Assembly: GCA_035294565.1 (NCBI GenBank)
Contig: DATGKR010000124.1
Span: 1-41,742, forward strand
From: DATGKR01 sp035294565
GTDB lineage: Bacteria; Actinomycetota; Acidimicrobiia; Acidimicrobiales; Palsa-688
DNA: 41,742 nt
Reading direction: 5' to 3'
Made by a program: the position numbers and the translations under genes. This document shows, piece by piece, positions 22,257-30,460 of the stretch. Position 1 is the first letter of the stretch. Every line of letters begins with the position of its first letter. The notes under the pieces were generated by a model. It did no database searches. It was not told where the DNA came from and saw only the letters and a program-made list of their open reading frames with translations.

Positions 22257-23559
22257 CCCGGAGCGCCACGACGCGGGGTCTGCTTCTCGGGCGGCCTCGG
22301 GGTCGGAGCGCCCCGACGCGGCGTCGGCCGCCCTCTTCGCCCGTGCACAGAGGGTCATCCCTGGAGGCGTCAACTCGCCGGTGCGGGCGTTCCGCTCGGT
22401 CGGCGGCACCCCCTACTTCGTCGCCCGGGGCAAAGGCGCCCACGTCTGGGACGTGGACGGTAACCGGTACGTCGACTACGTCCAGTCCTACGGGGCTTCC
22501 ATCCTCGGCCACGCCCACCCGAAGGTGGTCGAGGCTCTCGCCGCCGCCGCCAGCGAGGGGACCTCGTTCGGCGCTCCGACCGAGCGGGAGGTGCTGCTCG
22601 CCGAGGAGATCTGCACCCGGGTGCCCGGCTGCGAGCAGGTGCGCCTCGTGTCCAGCGGCACCGAGGCTGCGATGTCAGCGGTGCGCCTGGCGCGGGGGGC
22701 GACCGGCAGGGAGCGGGTGGTGGTGTTCGCCGGGTGCTACCACGGGCATGCCGACGCCCTGCTTGCCGGCGGGGGGAGCGGCATGGCCACCCTCGGGCTG
22801 CCCTCGTCGGCGGGGGTCACCCGTTCGGCCGTGTCGGCGACCCTGGTCGCCCCCTACAACACGGTGCCCAGCCTCGACGAAGACGTGGCGTGCGTGCTGG
22901 TCGAGCCGGTTGCCGCCAACATGGGGCTCGTCCCCCCCCGCCCGGGTTTCCTGGAGGGGCTGCGCGAAGAATGCGACCGGGCCGGCGCCCTGCTGGTATT
23001 CGACGAGGTGATAACCGGTTTCCGCCTGTCCTACGGGGGGGCGGCCGAGTCGATGGGGGTCCGACCCGACCTGTGGTGCTTCGGGAAGGTGATCGGCGGC
23101 GGCCTTCCGCTCGCCGCCTTCGGAGGTCGGCGTGACGTGATGGAGCAGCTGGCGCCGTTGGGGCCGGTCTACCAGGCGGGCACCTTGTCGGGGAACCCGG
23201 TCGCCACCGCCGCCGGCCTCGCCGTGCTGTCGCTGCTCGGGCGCGACACCTACCGGGAGCTGTCCGCGCGGGTGGGCAAGCTGGCTGCCGGCCTTTCCGA
23301 CGTGCTCGGACCCGGCGTGCAGGTGCCCGTCGCCGGTCCCCTGCTGGGGGTGTTCTTCTCCGCTGAACCGGTCGCCGATTACGAGGGTTCCCGCCGCTCT
23401 GCGGATACCGGCCGTTATGCACCACTCATGCACGGACTGCTCCAGCGCGGGGTGGCCATCGCCCCAGGGGCCTACGAGGTGCTCTTCCCCAGCCTCGCCC
23501 ACAGCGAGGAGGACTTCGAGCTCACCGTCGAAGCCTTCGCGGCCGCGTCGCAAACTTGA
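22249..23559 (+). CDS. hemL: Glutamate-1-semialdehyde 2,1-aminomutase
   Basis: PLP enzyme converting glutamate-1-semialdehyde, the HemA product, to delta-aminolevulinate. The PLP lysine is K280 in CFGKVIGGGLP. Other family blocks are IPGGVNSPVRAF, VSSGTEAAMSAVRLARG, CYHGHADALL and LVFDEVITGFR. 436 residues, with about 25 Ala/Ser-rich extra residues at the N-terminus. ATG 22249 overlaps hemB. With hemA, hemC, cobA-hemD and hemB it completes glutamyl-tRNA to uroporphyrinogen III; hemE and later genes are not in the window. Confidence 0.95.
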   Translation: MADPERHDAGSASRAASGSERPDAASAALFARAQRVIPGGVNSPVRAFRSVGGTPYFVARGKGAHVWDVDGNRYVDYVQSYGASILGHAHPKVVEALAAAASEGTSFGAPTEREVLLAEEICTRVPGCEQVRLVSSGTEAAMSAVRLARGATGRERVVVFAGCYHGHADALLAGGGSGMATLGLPSSAGVTRSAVSATLVAPYNTVPSLDEDVACVLVEPVAANMGLVPPRPGFLEGLREECDRAGALLVFDEVITGFRLSYGGAAESMGVRPDLWCFGKVIGGGLPLAAFGGRRDVMEQLAPLGPVYQAGTLSGNPVATAAGLAVLSLLGRDTYRELSARVGKLAAGLSDVLGPGVQVPVAGPLLGVFFSAEPVADYEGSRRSADTGRYAPLMHGLLQRGVAIAPGAYEVLFPSLAHSEEDFELTVEAFAAASQT

Positions 23560-23630
23560 GGGCGCCGCCCCCCTGCTCCCCGGCCTTGCGTGGTCGATCG
23601 CCGCGGCGCTGGCGGGGTTCCTCGAGCGTC

Positions 23631-23715
23631 GACGAATCCAGATTTGTGTACGAATTCGAAGTTATGTACGCCTGCTGCACATAACTCGGGTTTCGTTCAC
23701 AAATCGGGATTCGTC
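23631..23715. repeat. Long imperfect palindrome, 37-bp arms
   Basis: Left arm 23631-23667, loop 23668-23678, right arm 23679-23715. 31 of 37 positions pair; uninterrupted blocks are GACGAATCC, GATTTGTG, ACGAA and AGTTATGT. It lies between the convergent hemL and flavoprotein genes and is more A+T-rich than its surroundings. It could be a bidirectional terminator, a small non-autonomous element or a regulator site. No T-run or target-site duplication is evident. Confidence 0.8.
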
Positions 23716-23833
23716 ACTACGGGCTCTCGAAGGCGGAGGCGTCCCGTTCGCCCTCGGGGTCATCCTCGAGGCGAGCGCTCGACGCCGGCTGCTCCTGCCC
23801 CTCCCGCCCTCGCGCTCTCGCCCCACGCCCAGC

Positions 23834-24006
23834 GCGCCCTATGGCGCCGGCGCCAGCCCCGCGCCCTATGGCGCCGGCGCCAGCCCCGCGCCCTACAGCG
23901 CCGGCGCCAGACCCTCGCCCAGCGCGCCTGCCAGCGCCGGTGCCAGACCCTCGCCCAGCGCGCCCGCCACGGCCGGCGCCAGCCCCGCGCCCTACAGCGC
24001 CGGCAC
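23834..24006. repeat. 27/36-bp minisatellite
   Basis: Tandem units beginning GCGCC: 23834-23860 (27), 23861-23887 (27), 23888-23923 (36), 23924-23959 (36), 23960-23986 (27), then a partial unit into 24006. The core is GCGCCGGCGCCAG; the 36-bp units carry an extra 9 bp. All lengths are multiples of 9. The array touches the 3' end of the flavoprotein gene. Sequence from the hemL stop to 23630 and from 23716 to 23833 holds nothing else I recognise. Confidence 0.9.
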
Positions 24007-25245
24007 CCGCCGAGCTATCCCCGCCAGCGCCCGGTAGGCGGCTTCGGCCGGTCCCGTCTCGTCCGGTCGGAGCAGGTTGGCCATGATCCGAAGCGCCCAC
24101 TCCATCAGCGAGCGGTTCCTCATCCCGGTGGCGCCGAGCCGCCGCATCAGCTCCGGGTGCCCGATCAGCCGGACGAAGGCCCGGGCGACCTTGTAGTAGA
24201 GGCCGTACTCGTCGTGCAGGCGGCGGTCGAAGGTGGACAGCGCCATCCCGTCGCCCGTGCTGAGCGCCGCGTCGAGGGCTTCGGCGGCGAAACGCCCGGT
24301 CTCGTAGGCGTAGGCGATCCCTTCGCCGTTGAACGGGTTGATCACCCCGCCTGCGTCCCCGGTGACCAGCCACGTCGGTCCGCTGCGGGGCCCCACCGAA
24401 AGGCCCATGGGCAGGCGACCGCCCGTCGGGGATCCGCAGGCCGACTCGGGGCCGATCCCCCAGGAGGCGGGGACCCACTCGGTGAAGCTCTGCAGCAGGT
24501 GGGTGGTGTTGACCGCCTTCCAGCGGTCGAAGGTCGACAACAGGCCGACGCCGACGTTGACCCGCCCGTCGCCCACCGGGAACACCCAGCCGTAGCCGGG
24601 CAGAACGTTGCCCTCCTTGTCGCGTATGTCCAGCCAGCTGTCTATCCACGGCTCGTCGTGGCGCGGGGAGGTCCAATACCCGCGGATGGCCATGCCGAGC
24701 GGGTAGGTGCGGTCGCGCGCCGTGCCGAGCTCCCGGCCGAAACGGGAGTTCGCCCCGTCGGCGACGACCGTGTAGCGCGAACGGATCTCCGAGACCCGCT
24801 CTTGGCCTTTCGACCTGACGAGAGCGCCTCGCACCAACCCCCCCTCGAGGATAGGCGACAACGCCTCGGTCGCTTCGACCACCCTCGCCCCCGCCTTGGA
24901 GGCCCGGTCGGCGACGAGAGCGTCCAGGTCCTTGCGGGTTATGACGTAGCCGTAGGACGGGAGGGACGGGTGCTCCGGCCAGGACAGCTCCAGGGTCCGC
25001 CCGAAGCCGTGGGATCGCAGCCCTGAATATCGGTGGCCGGAGGCGGCCAGCTCCTCGCCGAGGCCGATGTCCTCCAGCTGGCGCACCGACCTGGGGGTGA
25101 GGCCGTCGCCGCAGGTCTTCTCCCTGGGATAGCTCTTGCGCTCGGTGAGCACCACGTCGTGGCCCGCAGCGGCCAGCCAGTAGGCGCATGAGGCGCCGGA
25201 CGGTCCCCCGCCGACGACGAGGACGTCACAAGAGCGGGCTTCCAT
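23992..25245 (-). CDS. Geranylgeranyl-reductase-family FAD oxidoreductase (MenJ-like)
   Basis: A 417-residue flavoprotein of the geranylgeranyl reductase family. FAD motif VVGGGPSGASCAYWLAAAG near residues 10-28, CGDGLTPRSV near 45, and GDAGGVINPFNGEGIAYAYE near 290-309. In actinobacteria such enzymes partly saturate the isoprenoid tail of menaquinone, the electron acceptor of complex I, and the gene often lies beside nuo, as here. The exact substrate is not proven. ATG 25245 has TAGATT ending 6 nt upstream. The stop lies inside the last unit of the minisatellite. Confidence 0.9.
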   Translation of the reverse strand: MEARSCDVLVVGGGPSGASCAYWLAAAGHDVVLTERKSYPREKTCGDGLTPRSVRQLEDIGLGEELAASGHRYSGLRSHGFGRTLELSWPEHPSLPSYGYVITRKDLDALVADRASKAGARVVEATEALSPILEGGLVRGALVRSKGQERVSEIRSRYTVVADGANSRFGRELGTARDRTYPLGMAIRGYWTSPRHDEPWIDSWLDIRDKEGNVLPGYGWVFPVGDGRVNVGVGLLSTFDRWKAVNTTHLLQSFTEWVPASWGIGPESACGSPTGGRLPMGLSVGPRSGPTWLVTGDAGGVINPFNGEGIAYAYETGRFAAEALDAALSTGDGMALSTFDRRLHDEYGLYYKVARAFVRLIGHPELMRRLGATGMRNRSLMEWALRIMANLLRPDETGPAEAAYRALAGIARRVPAL

Positions 25246-25251
25246 GCGAGG

Positions 25252-25257
25252 AATCTA
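25252..25257 (-). promoter_or_regulatory. Putative -10 box TAGATT for the flavoprotein gene
   Basis: On the minus strand TAGATT ends 6 nt before ATG 25245, with no Shine-Dalgarno, consistent with a leaderless transcript. It diverges from the nuo promoter within a 54-bp gap. Confidence 0.45.
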
Positions 25258-25264
25258 CTGGTTT

Positions 25265-25292
25265 TTGCGAGCCCGCCGACCCGCTGTAGCAT
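25265..25292 (+). promoter_or_regulatory. Putative nuo operon promoter
   Basis: TTGCGA (25265-25270), 16-bp spacer, TAGCAT (25287-25292), then 7 nt to GTG 25300. The TAGCATCCG string is identical to that at rex. No Rex-type TTGTGAA site is visible in this gap. Confidence 0.55.
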
Positions 25293-25299
25293 CCGCGAC

Positions 25300-25803
25300 G
25301 TGGTCCAGTACCTGCCGCTGATCCTGCTGCTGGTGCTCGTCGTACTCTTCGCCGGCGGCTCGGTCACCGCCTCGCGGCTGCTCGGCCCCAAGCGTCCCAC
25401 CGCAGCCAAGCAGGGTCCGTACGAGTCGGGGATAGCCCCCCGATACCAGCCGGCCGCGCGCTTCCCGGTGCGGTTCTACCTGGTGGCGATGATCTTCGTC
25501 ATCTTCGACATCGAGGTCATCTTCCTCTACCCGTGGGCGGTCATGTACCACCAGCTGTCCACGTTCGGCCTCGCCGAGATGGCGGCGTTCGCCGTGGTGG
25601 TGTTCATCGCCTTCGCCTACCTCGTCTCCAACGGGGCCCTCGACTGGGGTCCGCGCCGCAGGCGGGGCGGGCGCGCCCCGGTTCAGCTGGCGAGGAGCAC
25701 AACCGCAACCGTGAGGCGGGTTCCCCGCCCCGTCGAGCTCGTCGACGGGGCGCTGCCCCGGCCGGTCGACACCGGACCGCAGCTACCGGCGCGGAGCGCG
25801 TAG
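25300..25803 (+). CDS. nuoA: NADH-quinone oxidoreductase subunit A
   Basis: Small membrane subunit at the junction of the peripheral and membrane arms. Three hydrophobic helices at about residues 5-27, 60-82 and 88-110, with the conserved loop QGPYESGIAPRYQPAARFPV and the acidic VIFDIEVIFLYPWAV. 167 residues versus about 120-140 usual. The last 45 are a basic, Pro-rich tail after DWGPRRRRGG, without known function. GTG 25300 follows TAGCAT by 7 nt. The TAG stop overlaps the nuoB Shine-Dalgarno. Confidence 0.95.
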   Translation: MVQYLPLILLLVLVVLFAGGSVTASRLLGPKRPTAAKQGPYESGIAPRYQPAARFPVRFYLVAMIFVIFDIEVIFLYPWAVMYHQLSTFGLAEMAAFAVVVFIAFAYLVSNGALDWGPRRRRGGRAPVQLARSTTATVRRVPRPVELVDGALPRPVDTGPQLPARSA

Positions 25804-25812
25804 GAGGTTTCG

Positions 25813-26361
25813 ATGGGCCTCGAAGACCTGAACCACAATTTTCTCACCGGCACGCTCGAAGGTTTCGTCAAGTGGGCCCGTGCTTCCAGCTCGTGGGCGG
25901 CCAACTTCGGCCTCGCATGCTGCGCCATGGAGATGATGGCCGCCGGGGCGGCCAACTTCGACCTGGCCCGCTTCGGCATGGAGGTTTTCCGGGCGTCGCC
26001 CCGCCAGGCGGACGTGATGATCGTCGCCGGGCGGGTGAGCCAGAAGATGGCCCCGGTCCTACGCCAGGTCTACGACCAGATGATGGAGCCCAAGTGGGTC
26101 ATCTCCATGGGCGTGTGCGCCAGCACCGGCGGGATGTTCAACAACTACGCCATCGTCCAAGGTGTCGACCAGATCGTCCCCGTCGACGTGTACGCCCCAG
26201 GCTGCCCCCCCGGCCCCGAGACGCTGATCCACTCGATCCTCACGCTGCACCAGAAGATCCGTACCGGGGAGATCACCCGGCGAAGCTCGGCCGAGCCGGG
26301 CGCCGGCATCCACCTGGACGCTTCCAGCGTCCGCCGCCCGGCCCGGATCGCGGTGTCGTGA
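25813..26361 (+). CDS. nuoB: NADH-quinone oxidoreductase subunit B
   Basis: Carries the terminal cluster N2 that passes electrons to quinone. 182 residues. ACCAMEMMAAG gives the tandem cysteines, GVCASTGGMFNN and GCPPGPETLI the others. The N-terminal amphipathic helix and SWAANFGLACC are typical. A strong AGGAGG at 25802-25807, 5 nt before ATG 25813, is one of the clearest ribosome sites in the window and overlaps the nuoA stop. The TGA overlaps nuoC by 4 bp. Confidence 0.97.
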   Translation: MGLEDLNHNFLTGTLEGFVKWARASSSWAANFGLACCAMEMMAAGAANFDLARFGMEVFRASPRQADVMIVAGRVSQKMAPVLRQVYDQMMEPKWVISMGVCASTGGMFNNYAIVQGVDQIVPVDVYAPGCPPGPETLIHSILTLHQKIRTGEITRRSSAEPGAGIHLDASSVRRPARIAVS

Positions 26362-26900
26362 GCGACCGGCCCGTAGCCGACCAACCCAGCGACGCTTCGG
26401 GGGTGGGCACCCAGGAGGGGCCCGGCGGTGTGAGGTTGTGGCACGGTTGCCCCGTGGTGGAGTCGCTGGGCGCCGTGGTCGTGCACTGCAACCGGGAGGA
26501 CTACCTGACGCTGTGCCGGGGCCTGCGCGACGAGGGCTACGCGATGCCTGTGGGCGTGACCGGCGTCGACTACCTGACCCATTCCGGCAGGGTGCTACCC
26601 GAGGGGATAAGGGCCGAGCGCTTCGAGGTGGTCGTCGAGTTGGTGTCCCTGGAACAGCGCAAGCGGGTGAGGGTCCGCTGCCAGGTGCCGGCGGCGGATC
26701 CGAGCGTTCCCAGCCTTTACGACATCTGGCCGGGCACCGAGGCCCACGAGCGGGAGACCTACGACATGTTCGGCATCCGCTTCGACGGTCACCCAGACCC
26801 GTCGCGGATCTTGATGCCCGAGGACTGGGAAGGCCACCCGTTGCGCAAGGACTACGACACGGGCCACGTCCCCGTCAAGTTCAAGGAGGCGCACCAGTGA
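26358..26900 (+). CDS. nuoC: NADH-quinone oxidoreductase subunit C
   Basis: Peripheral 30-kDa-type subunit, a separate chain rather than the enterobacterial nuoCD fusion. The C-terminal block PSLYDIWPGTEAHERETYDM and GHPDPSRILMPEDWEGHPLR are the family signature. 180 residues. The N-terminal 30 residues are low complexity (VSDRPVADQPSDASGVG). GTG 26358 overlaps the nuoB stop as GTGA. It binds next to NuoD and holds no cofactor. Confidence 0.95.
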   Translation: MSDRPVADQPSDASGVGTQEGPGGVRLWHGCPVVESLGAVVVHCNREDYLTLCRGLRDEGYAMPVGVTGVDYLTHSGRVLPEGIRAERFEVVVELVSLEQRKRVRVRCQVPAADPSVPSLYDIWPGTEAHERETYDMFGIRFDGHPDPSRILMPEDWEGHPLRKDYDTGHVPVKFKEAHQ

Positions 26901-28363
26901 GCGACCTTGGGAGCGAGCCGAGGGCTGGGGGCGACCTTGGGAGCGAGCCGAGGGCTGGGGGCGACCAAGCCGCCGCCGGTCGTCGGCTGTCCCTCCTGGA
27001 CCGCATCCTGGGCAGGACAGCGCCCGGCGGCGAGGACATGGAGCGCCTGTTGGAGCGGCGCACGTCCGAAGGCGCGCAGGAGATGGCTCCCCGCTCGCGG
27101 ACCGCCACCCAGGAGCTCGTTCGAGAGTCGGGGCAGGTCCTCCACCTGCCGGAGGGCGTCGCCCTCGACACCGGCGACATCGACGTGGAGACCCCCGAGG
27201 ACGAGAGCATGATCCTCAACCTCGGGCCTTCGCACCCTTCGACCCATGGGGTGCTGCGGGTGATGGTGGAGCTCGACGGCGAGACGGTGCTTCGGGTGAA
27301 GCCGGTGATCGGCTACCTGCACACCGGAATGGAGAAAACCGCCGAGGAGCTGATGTACCACCAGGGGTGCACGAACGTGACCCGCATGGACTACCTTGCG
27401 CCGTTCTTCAACGAGCTCGGCTTCTGCTTGAGCGTCGAGCGCCTGCTCGGGATCGAGGTGCCGCCGAGAGCCACGTGGATCAGGATGCTCATGTGCGAGC
27501 TGAACCGCATCAGCTCCCACTTCCTGTGGCTGGGGACCAACGGCGCCGACATCGGGGCGCTCAACATGCTGGTCTACGGTTGGCGCGAGCGGGAGATGGT
27601 GCTCGCCTTTTTCGAAAAGGTGACCGGCCTGCGGATGAACCACAACTACTTCCGCCCCGGCGGTGTCGCCGCCGACCTGCCGGACGGCTGGAGAGACGAC
27701 GTGCTCGCCCTGTGCGAGGCGATCCCGAAGCGGATGGACGACTACGACCGCCTGCTCACAGGCCAGCCGATCGTCCAGGCGCGCATGGAGGGCGTCGGCC
27801 CGCTCGACGCCGACACGGCCATAGCACTTGGGGTCACCGGCCCTCTCCTCCGCTCCACCGGCGTTCCGTGGGACCTCCGTCGGGACTTCCCATACCTGGC
27901 TTACGACGAGGTGGACTTCGACGTGATCGTCGGCACCAACGGGGACTGCTGGGACCGCTACGCCATCAGGGTGAACGAGATCCGCGAGTCGGTGAGGATT
28001 ATCCGCCAGATCGCCGACATGATGCCGACGGGCGACTTCCGCACCCAGGACCGCAAGGTCACACCGCCGCCGCGCAACCGCATCGACGAGTCGATGGAAG
28101 CTCTGATCCACCACTTCAAGCTCTACACCGAGGGTTTCCGCGTGCCGCCCGGGGAGGCGTACGTTCCCGTGGAGAGCCCGCGCGGCGAGAGCGGCTGCTT
28201 CATAGTCTCGGACGGGACCGCCAAGCCGTACCGCATGCACATGAGGGCGGCGAGCTTCGCCAACCTGCAGTCGATGGCCCACATGGCTCGCGGCGCGCTC
28301 ATCGCCGACATGATCGCCATCGTGTCGACGATCGACCCGGTGCTGGGGGACGTGGACCGGTGA
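26897..28363 (+). CDS. nuoD: NADH-quinone oxidoreductase subunit D, with long N-terminal extension
   Basis: 49-kDa-type subunit forming the quinone site with NuoB. The core starts near residue 105 at MILNLGPSHPSTHGVLRV and includes IGYLHTGMEKTAEELMYHQG, ELNRISSHFLWLG and RGESGCFIVSDGTAKPYRMH. The total is 488 residues versus about 380-440 usual. The 104-residue extension holds a perfect 30-bp duplication (DLGSEPRAGG twice) and a charged stretch. GTG 26897 gives a GTGA overlap with nuoC. ATG 27038 is a possible later start that would omit the duplication. The repeat and extension have no known role. Confidence 0.95.
   Translation: MSDLGSEPRAGGDLGSEPRAGGDQAAAGRRLSLLDRILGRTAPGGEDMERLLERRTSEGAQEMAPRSRTATQELVRESGQVLHLPEGVALDTGDIDVETPEDESMILNLGPSHPSTHGVLRVMVELDGETVLRVKPVIGYLHTGMEKTAEELMYHQGCTNVTRMDYLAPFFNELGFCLSVERLLGIEVPPRATWIRMLMCELNRISSHFLWLGTNGADIGALNMLVYGWREREMVLAFFEKVTGLRMNHNYFRPGGVAADLPDGWRDDVLALCEAIPKRMDDYDRLLTGQPIVQARMEGVGPLDADTAIALGVTGPLLRSTGVPWDLRRDFPYLAYDEVDFDVIVGTNGDCWDRYAIRVNEIRESVRIIRQIADMMPTGDFRTQDRKVTPPPRNRIDESMEALIHHFKLYTEGFRVPPGEAYVPVESPRGESGCFIVSDGTAKPYRMHMRAASFANLQSMAHMARGALIADMIAIVSTIDPVLGDVDR
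26901..26960 (+). repeat. Perfect 30-bp tandem duplication at the start of nuoD
   Basis: 26901-26930 and 26931-26960 are identical, followed by GCGACC again. The unit is 30 bp, in frame, and encodes DLGSEPRAGG twice. It lies directly after the nuoC/nuoD stop-start overlap. Confidence 0.95.
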
Positions 28364-28400
28364 GTTGGACCGCGGCGGGGGTCTTGGGCAAGGATCGGGT

Positions 28401-29126
28401 GTGCCTCGGCTGAGCCCCGACAACATCCAGCGGGCGCAGGAGTTGATGTCGCTCTATCCCGACGCCCGTTCGGCGCTGATACCGGTGCTGCACGTGCTGC
28501 AGGAGCAGGACGGCTACCTCTCCGAGGAGGGAATGCAGCACGTCGCGGAGATCTTCGGCCTAACGGCGGCGGAGGTCCGTGGTACCGCGAGCTTCTACGA
28601 CCTGTTCCACTTCGAGCCGGTGGGCCGCTACCTCGTGGCGGTGTGCACCAACATCGCCTGCATGCTCCAGGGCGCCTACCGCCTGCTCGAGCACATCGAG
28701 GAGCGCCTGGGCATAGCTCCGGGGGGCACCACTCCCGACGGCATGTTCAGCCTGGAGGACGCCGAGTGCCTGGCGCTGTGCGGGAACGCCCCGTGCGTCA
28801 CGGTCAACTGGCGTTTCTTCGGTGACGTCGACCCCGAAGGCTTCGACCGCCTGGTCGAAGACCTGCGCGCGGGGCGCCTAGACGACGAGGTCCCGCCCCA
28901 TGGGACGCTCAGCCGTGTACGGCGGAGCGTCGGCCTGACCGCGGGGGTGGACGCTGCCTGGGACGGCTCGGCGCCCGCCCGTCCGAAGGACCGGGCGGCC
29001 CTCGAGGACGGCACCGTGGCCGAGCGGCCGCCGGCCGCCTCGCCCCCCCAGGCTGTCGATCTGTCGACCCGGCGTTCCACCCCGGCGACGGCGAGCCTCG
29101 AGGCCGCCCACCTGGGGGAATCGTGA
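28401..29126 (+). CDS. nuoE: NADH-quinone oxidoreductase subunit E
   Basis: 24-kDa-type subunit with a [2Fe-2S] cluster (N1a), paired with NuoF. Cluster cysteines: CTNIAC (C-x4-C) near residue 83 and ECLALC (C-x3-C) near 121. GTG 28401, with AAGGA 6 nt upstream, gives the usual LSPDNIQRAQELMSLYP start. A TTG at 28365 would add 12 unlikely residues. The core ends near 165; the remaining 75 residues are Ala/Pro/Arg-rich low complexity. The stop overlaps the nuoF GTG by 4 bp. Confidence 0.93.
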   Translation: MPRLSPDNIQRAQELMSLYPDARSALIPVLHVLQEQDGYLSEEGMQHVAEIFGLTAAEVRGTASFYDLFHFEPVGRYLVAVCTNIACMLQGAYRLLEHIEERLGIAPGGTTPDGMFSLEDAECLALCGNAPCVTVNWRFFGDVDPEGFDRLVEDLRAGRLDDEVPPHGTLSRVRRSVGLTAGVDAAWDGSAPARPKDRAALEDGTVAERPPAASPPQAVDLSTRRSTPATASLEAAHLGES

Positions 29127-30460
29127 CCATAACCGAGGCGCCGCGCATCGTCACCCGCCGCCTGGGCCGGGACCGCTCCTGGACTCTCGAGTCTTACCTG
29201 GCCGACGGCGGCTACCAAGGGCTGCGCAAGGCGCTCACCATGACGCCCGAGGACATCCACGACCAGGTGAACACCGCCAACATCCTCGGGCGCGGAGGGG
29301 CCGGTTTCGAAGCGGGCCGCAAGTGGGGAATGGTCCGCCCGGCTCAACCGGTGTACCTGGCGGTGAACGGCGACGAGTCCGAACCGGCCACCTTCAAGGA
29401 CCACGCCCTGATCGAAGGCGACCCCCACCAACTGATCGAGGGGGCGGTCATCTGCGCCTACGTGATCGGCGCCGCTCAGGTCTTCATCTACGTGCGCGGC
29501 GAGTTCCCCCTAGGCATCGAACGCCTCCAGGCGGCGCTCAACGAGGCCTACGCCTACGGGGCTGTCGGCCGGCGAATCTTCGGTAGCGACTTCTCCGTCG
29601 ACGTCGTCGTCCACCCGGGCGCCGGCGCCTACATATGCGGGGAGGAGACGGCCCTTTTGGAGAGCCTGGAGGGCAAGCGGGGCTACCCCCGTATCAAGCC
29701 GCCGTATTTCCCTGCCGCGCTCGGTCTCTACGGCGCGCCGACGGTCGTGAACAACGTCGAGACGCTTTCCAATCTCCCCTGGGTGGTCCTAAACGGAGGC
29801 GACGGCTTCGCCGCGCTCGGCGAGGGCCGCTCGAAGGGAACCAAGCTGATCGCCCTCGCCGGCCACGTGAAGCGCCCCGGTAACTACGAGCTCGAATGGG
29901 CGAAGGTCACCTTCCGGGACCTGATCTTCGACCCCCGCCTCGGTGGTGGCATGCGTGATGACAATAACCTGAAAGCCATCATCCCGGGCGGGGTGTCCTC
30001 GCCGTGGATCGGCCCCGAGCACCTGGACGTGACCCTCGCCAACGACGAGATAGCCAAGATCGGGAGCATGGCCGGCTCGGGTTCTGTCATCCCGATGGAC
30101 CACACCGCCTGCCCCGTGAGAGCGGCCTGGCGGATCGTGCGCTTCTTCCATCGCGAGTCCTGCGGCCAGTGCACCCCCTGCCGGGAGGGGAGCGGCTGGC
30201 TGGACAAGATCCTCGAGCGGATCGAGGCGGGACGGGGGCGCGAGTCGGACCTGGACCTTCTCATGGACGTCTGCGACAACATCTCCCCCGGCGTGTCGTG
30301 GCCCCCCGCCCAGACGACCATCTGCGTGCTCGGGCCGTCCATGCCCCCCTCGGTGGCAGCAGGCATCCGCATGTTCAGGGACGAGTACCTCACCCACATC
30401 CGCGACGGGCGTTGCCCGTTCCCCCCCGACCGCCTGCCGCGGAGGCTCGCCCGTGTCTAG
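29123..30460 (+). CDS. nuoF: NADH-quinone oxidoreductase subunit F
   Basis: 51-kDa-type catalytic subunit that oxidises NADH at FMN. 445 residues. ILGRGGAGFEAGRKWGMV is the NADH/FMN glycine loop (usual sequence FPTGLKW, here FEAGRKW), VNGDESEPATFKDH and YICGEETALLESLEGKRGYP follow. The [4Fe-4S] N3 ligands are ESCGQCTPCREG plus Cys in QTTICVLGP. GTG 29123 overlaps nuoE. The stop overlaps nuoG by 8 bp. Confidence 0.96.
   Translation: MTITEAPRIVTRRLGRDRSWTLESYLADGGYQGLRKALTMTPEDIHDQVNTANILGRGGAGFEAGRKWGMVRPAQPVYLAVNGDESEPATFKDHALIEGDPHQLIEGAVICAYVIGAAQVFIYVRGEFPLGIERLQAALNEAYAYGAVGRRIFGSDFSVDVVVHPGAGAYICGEETALLESLEGKRGYPRIKPPYFPAALGLYGAPTVVNNVETLSNLPWVVLNGGDGFAALGEGRSKGTKLIALAGHVKRPGNYELEWAKVTFRDLIFDPRLGGGMRDDNNLKAIIPGGVSSPWIGPEHLDVTLANDEIAKIGSMAGSGSVIPMDHTACPVRAAWRIVRFFHRESCGQCTPCREGSGWLDKILERIEAGRGRESDLDLLMDVCDNISPGVSWPPAQTTICVLGPSMPPSVAAGIRMFRDEYLTHIRDGRCPFPPDRLPRRLARV

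Noticed and set aside
23641..23704. Rex-type half-sites (TTGTG / TTCACAA) in the palindrome arms
   Set aside because: The half-sites are about 40 bp apart rather than adjacent as in a Rex operator, and they lie at the 3' ends of both flanking genes.
23834..24006. CRISPR array
   Set aside because: The units are contiguous with no unique spacers, vary in length by 9 bp, and no cas gene is present.
28365..28400. TTG 28365 as the nuoE start
   Set aside because: GTG 28401 has AAGGA at good distance and gives the family's normal N-terminus. The 12 extra residues are Gly-rich and not conserved.
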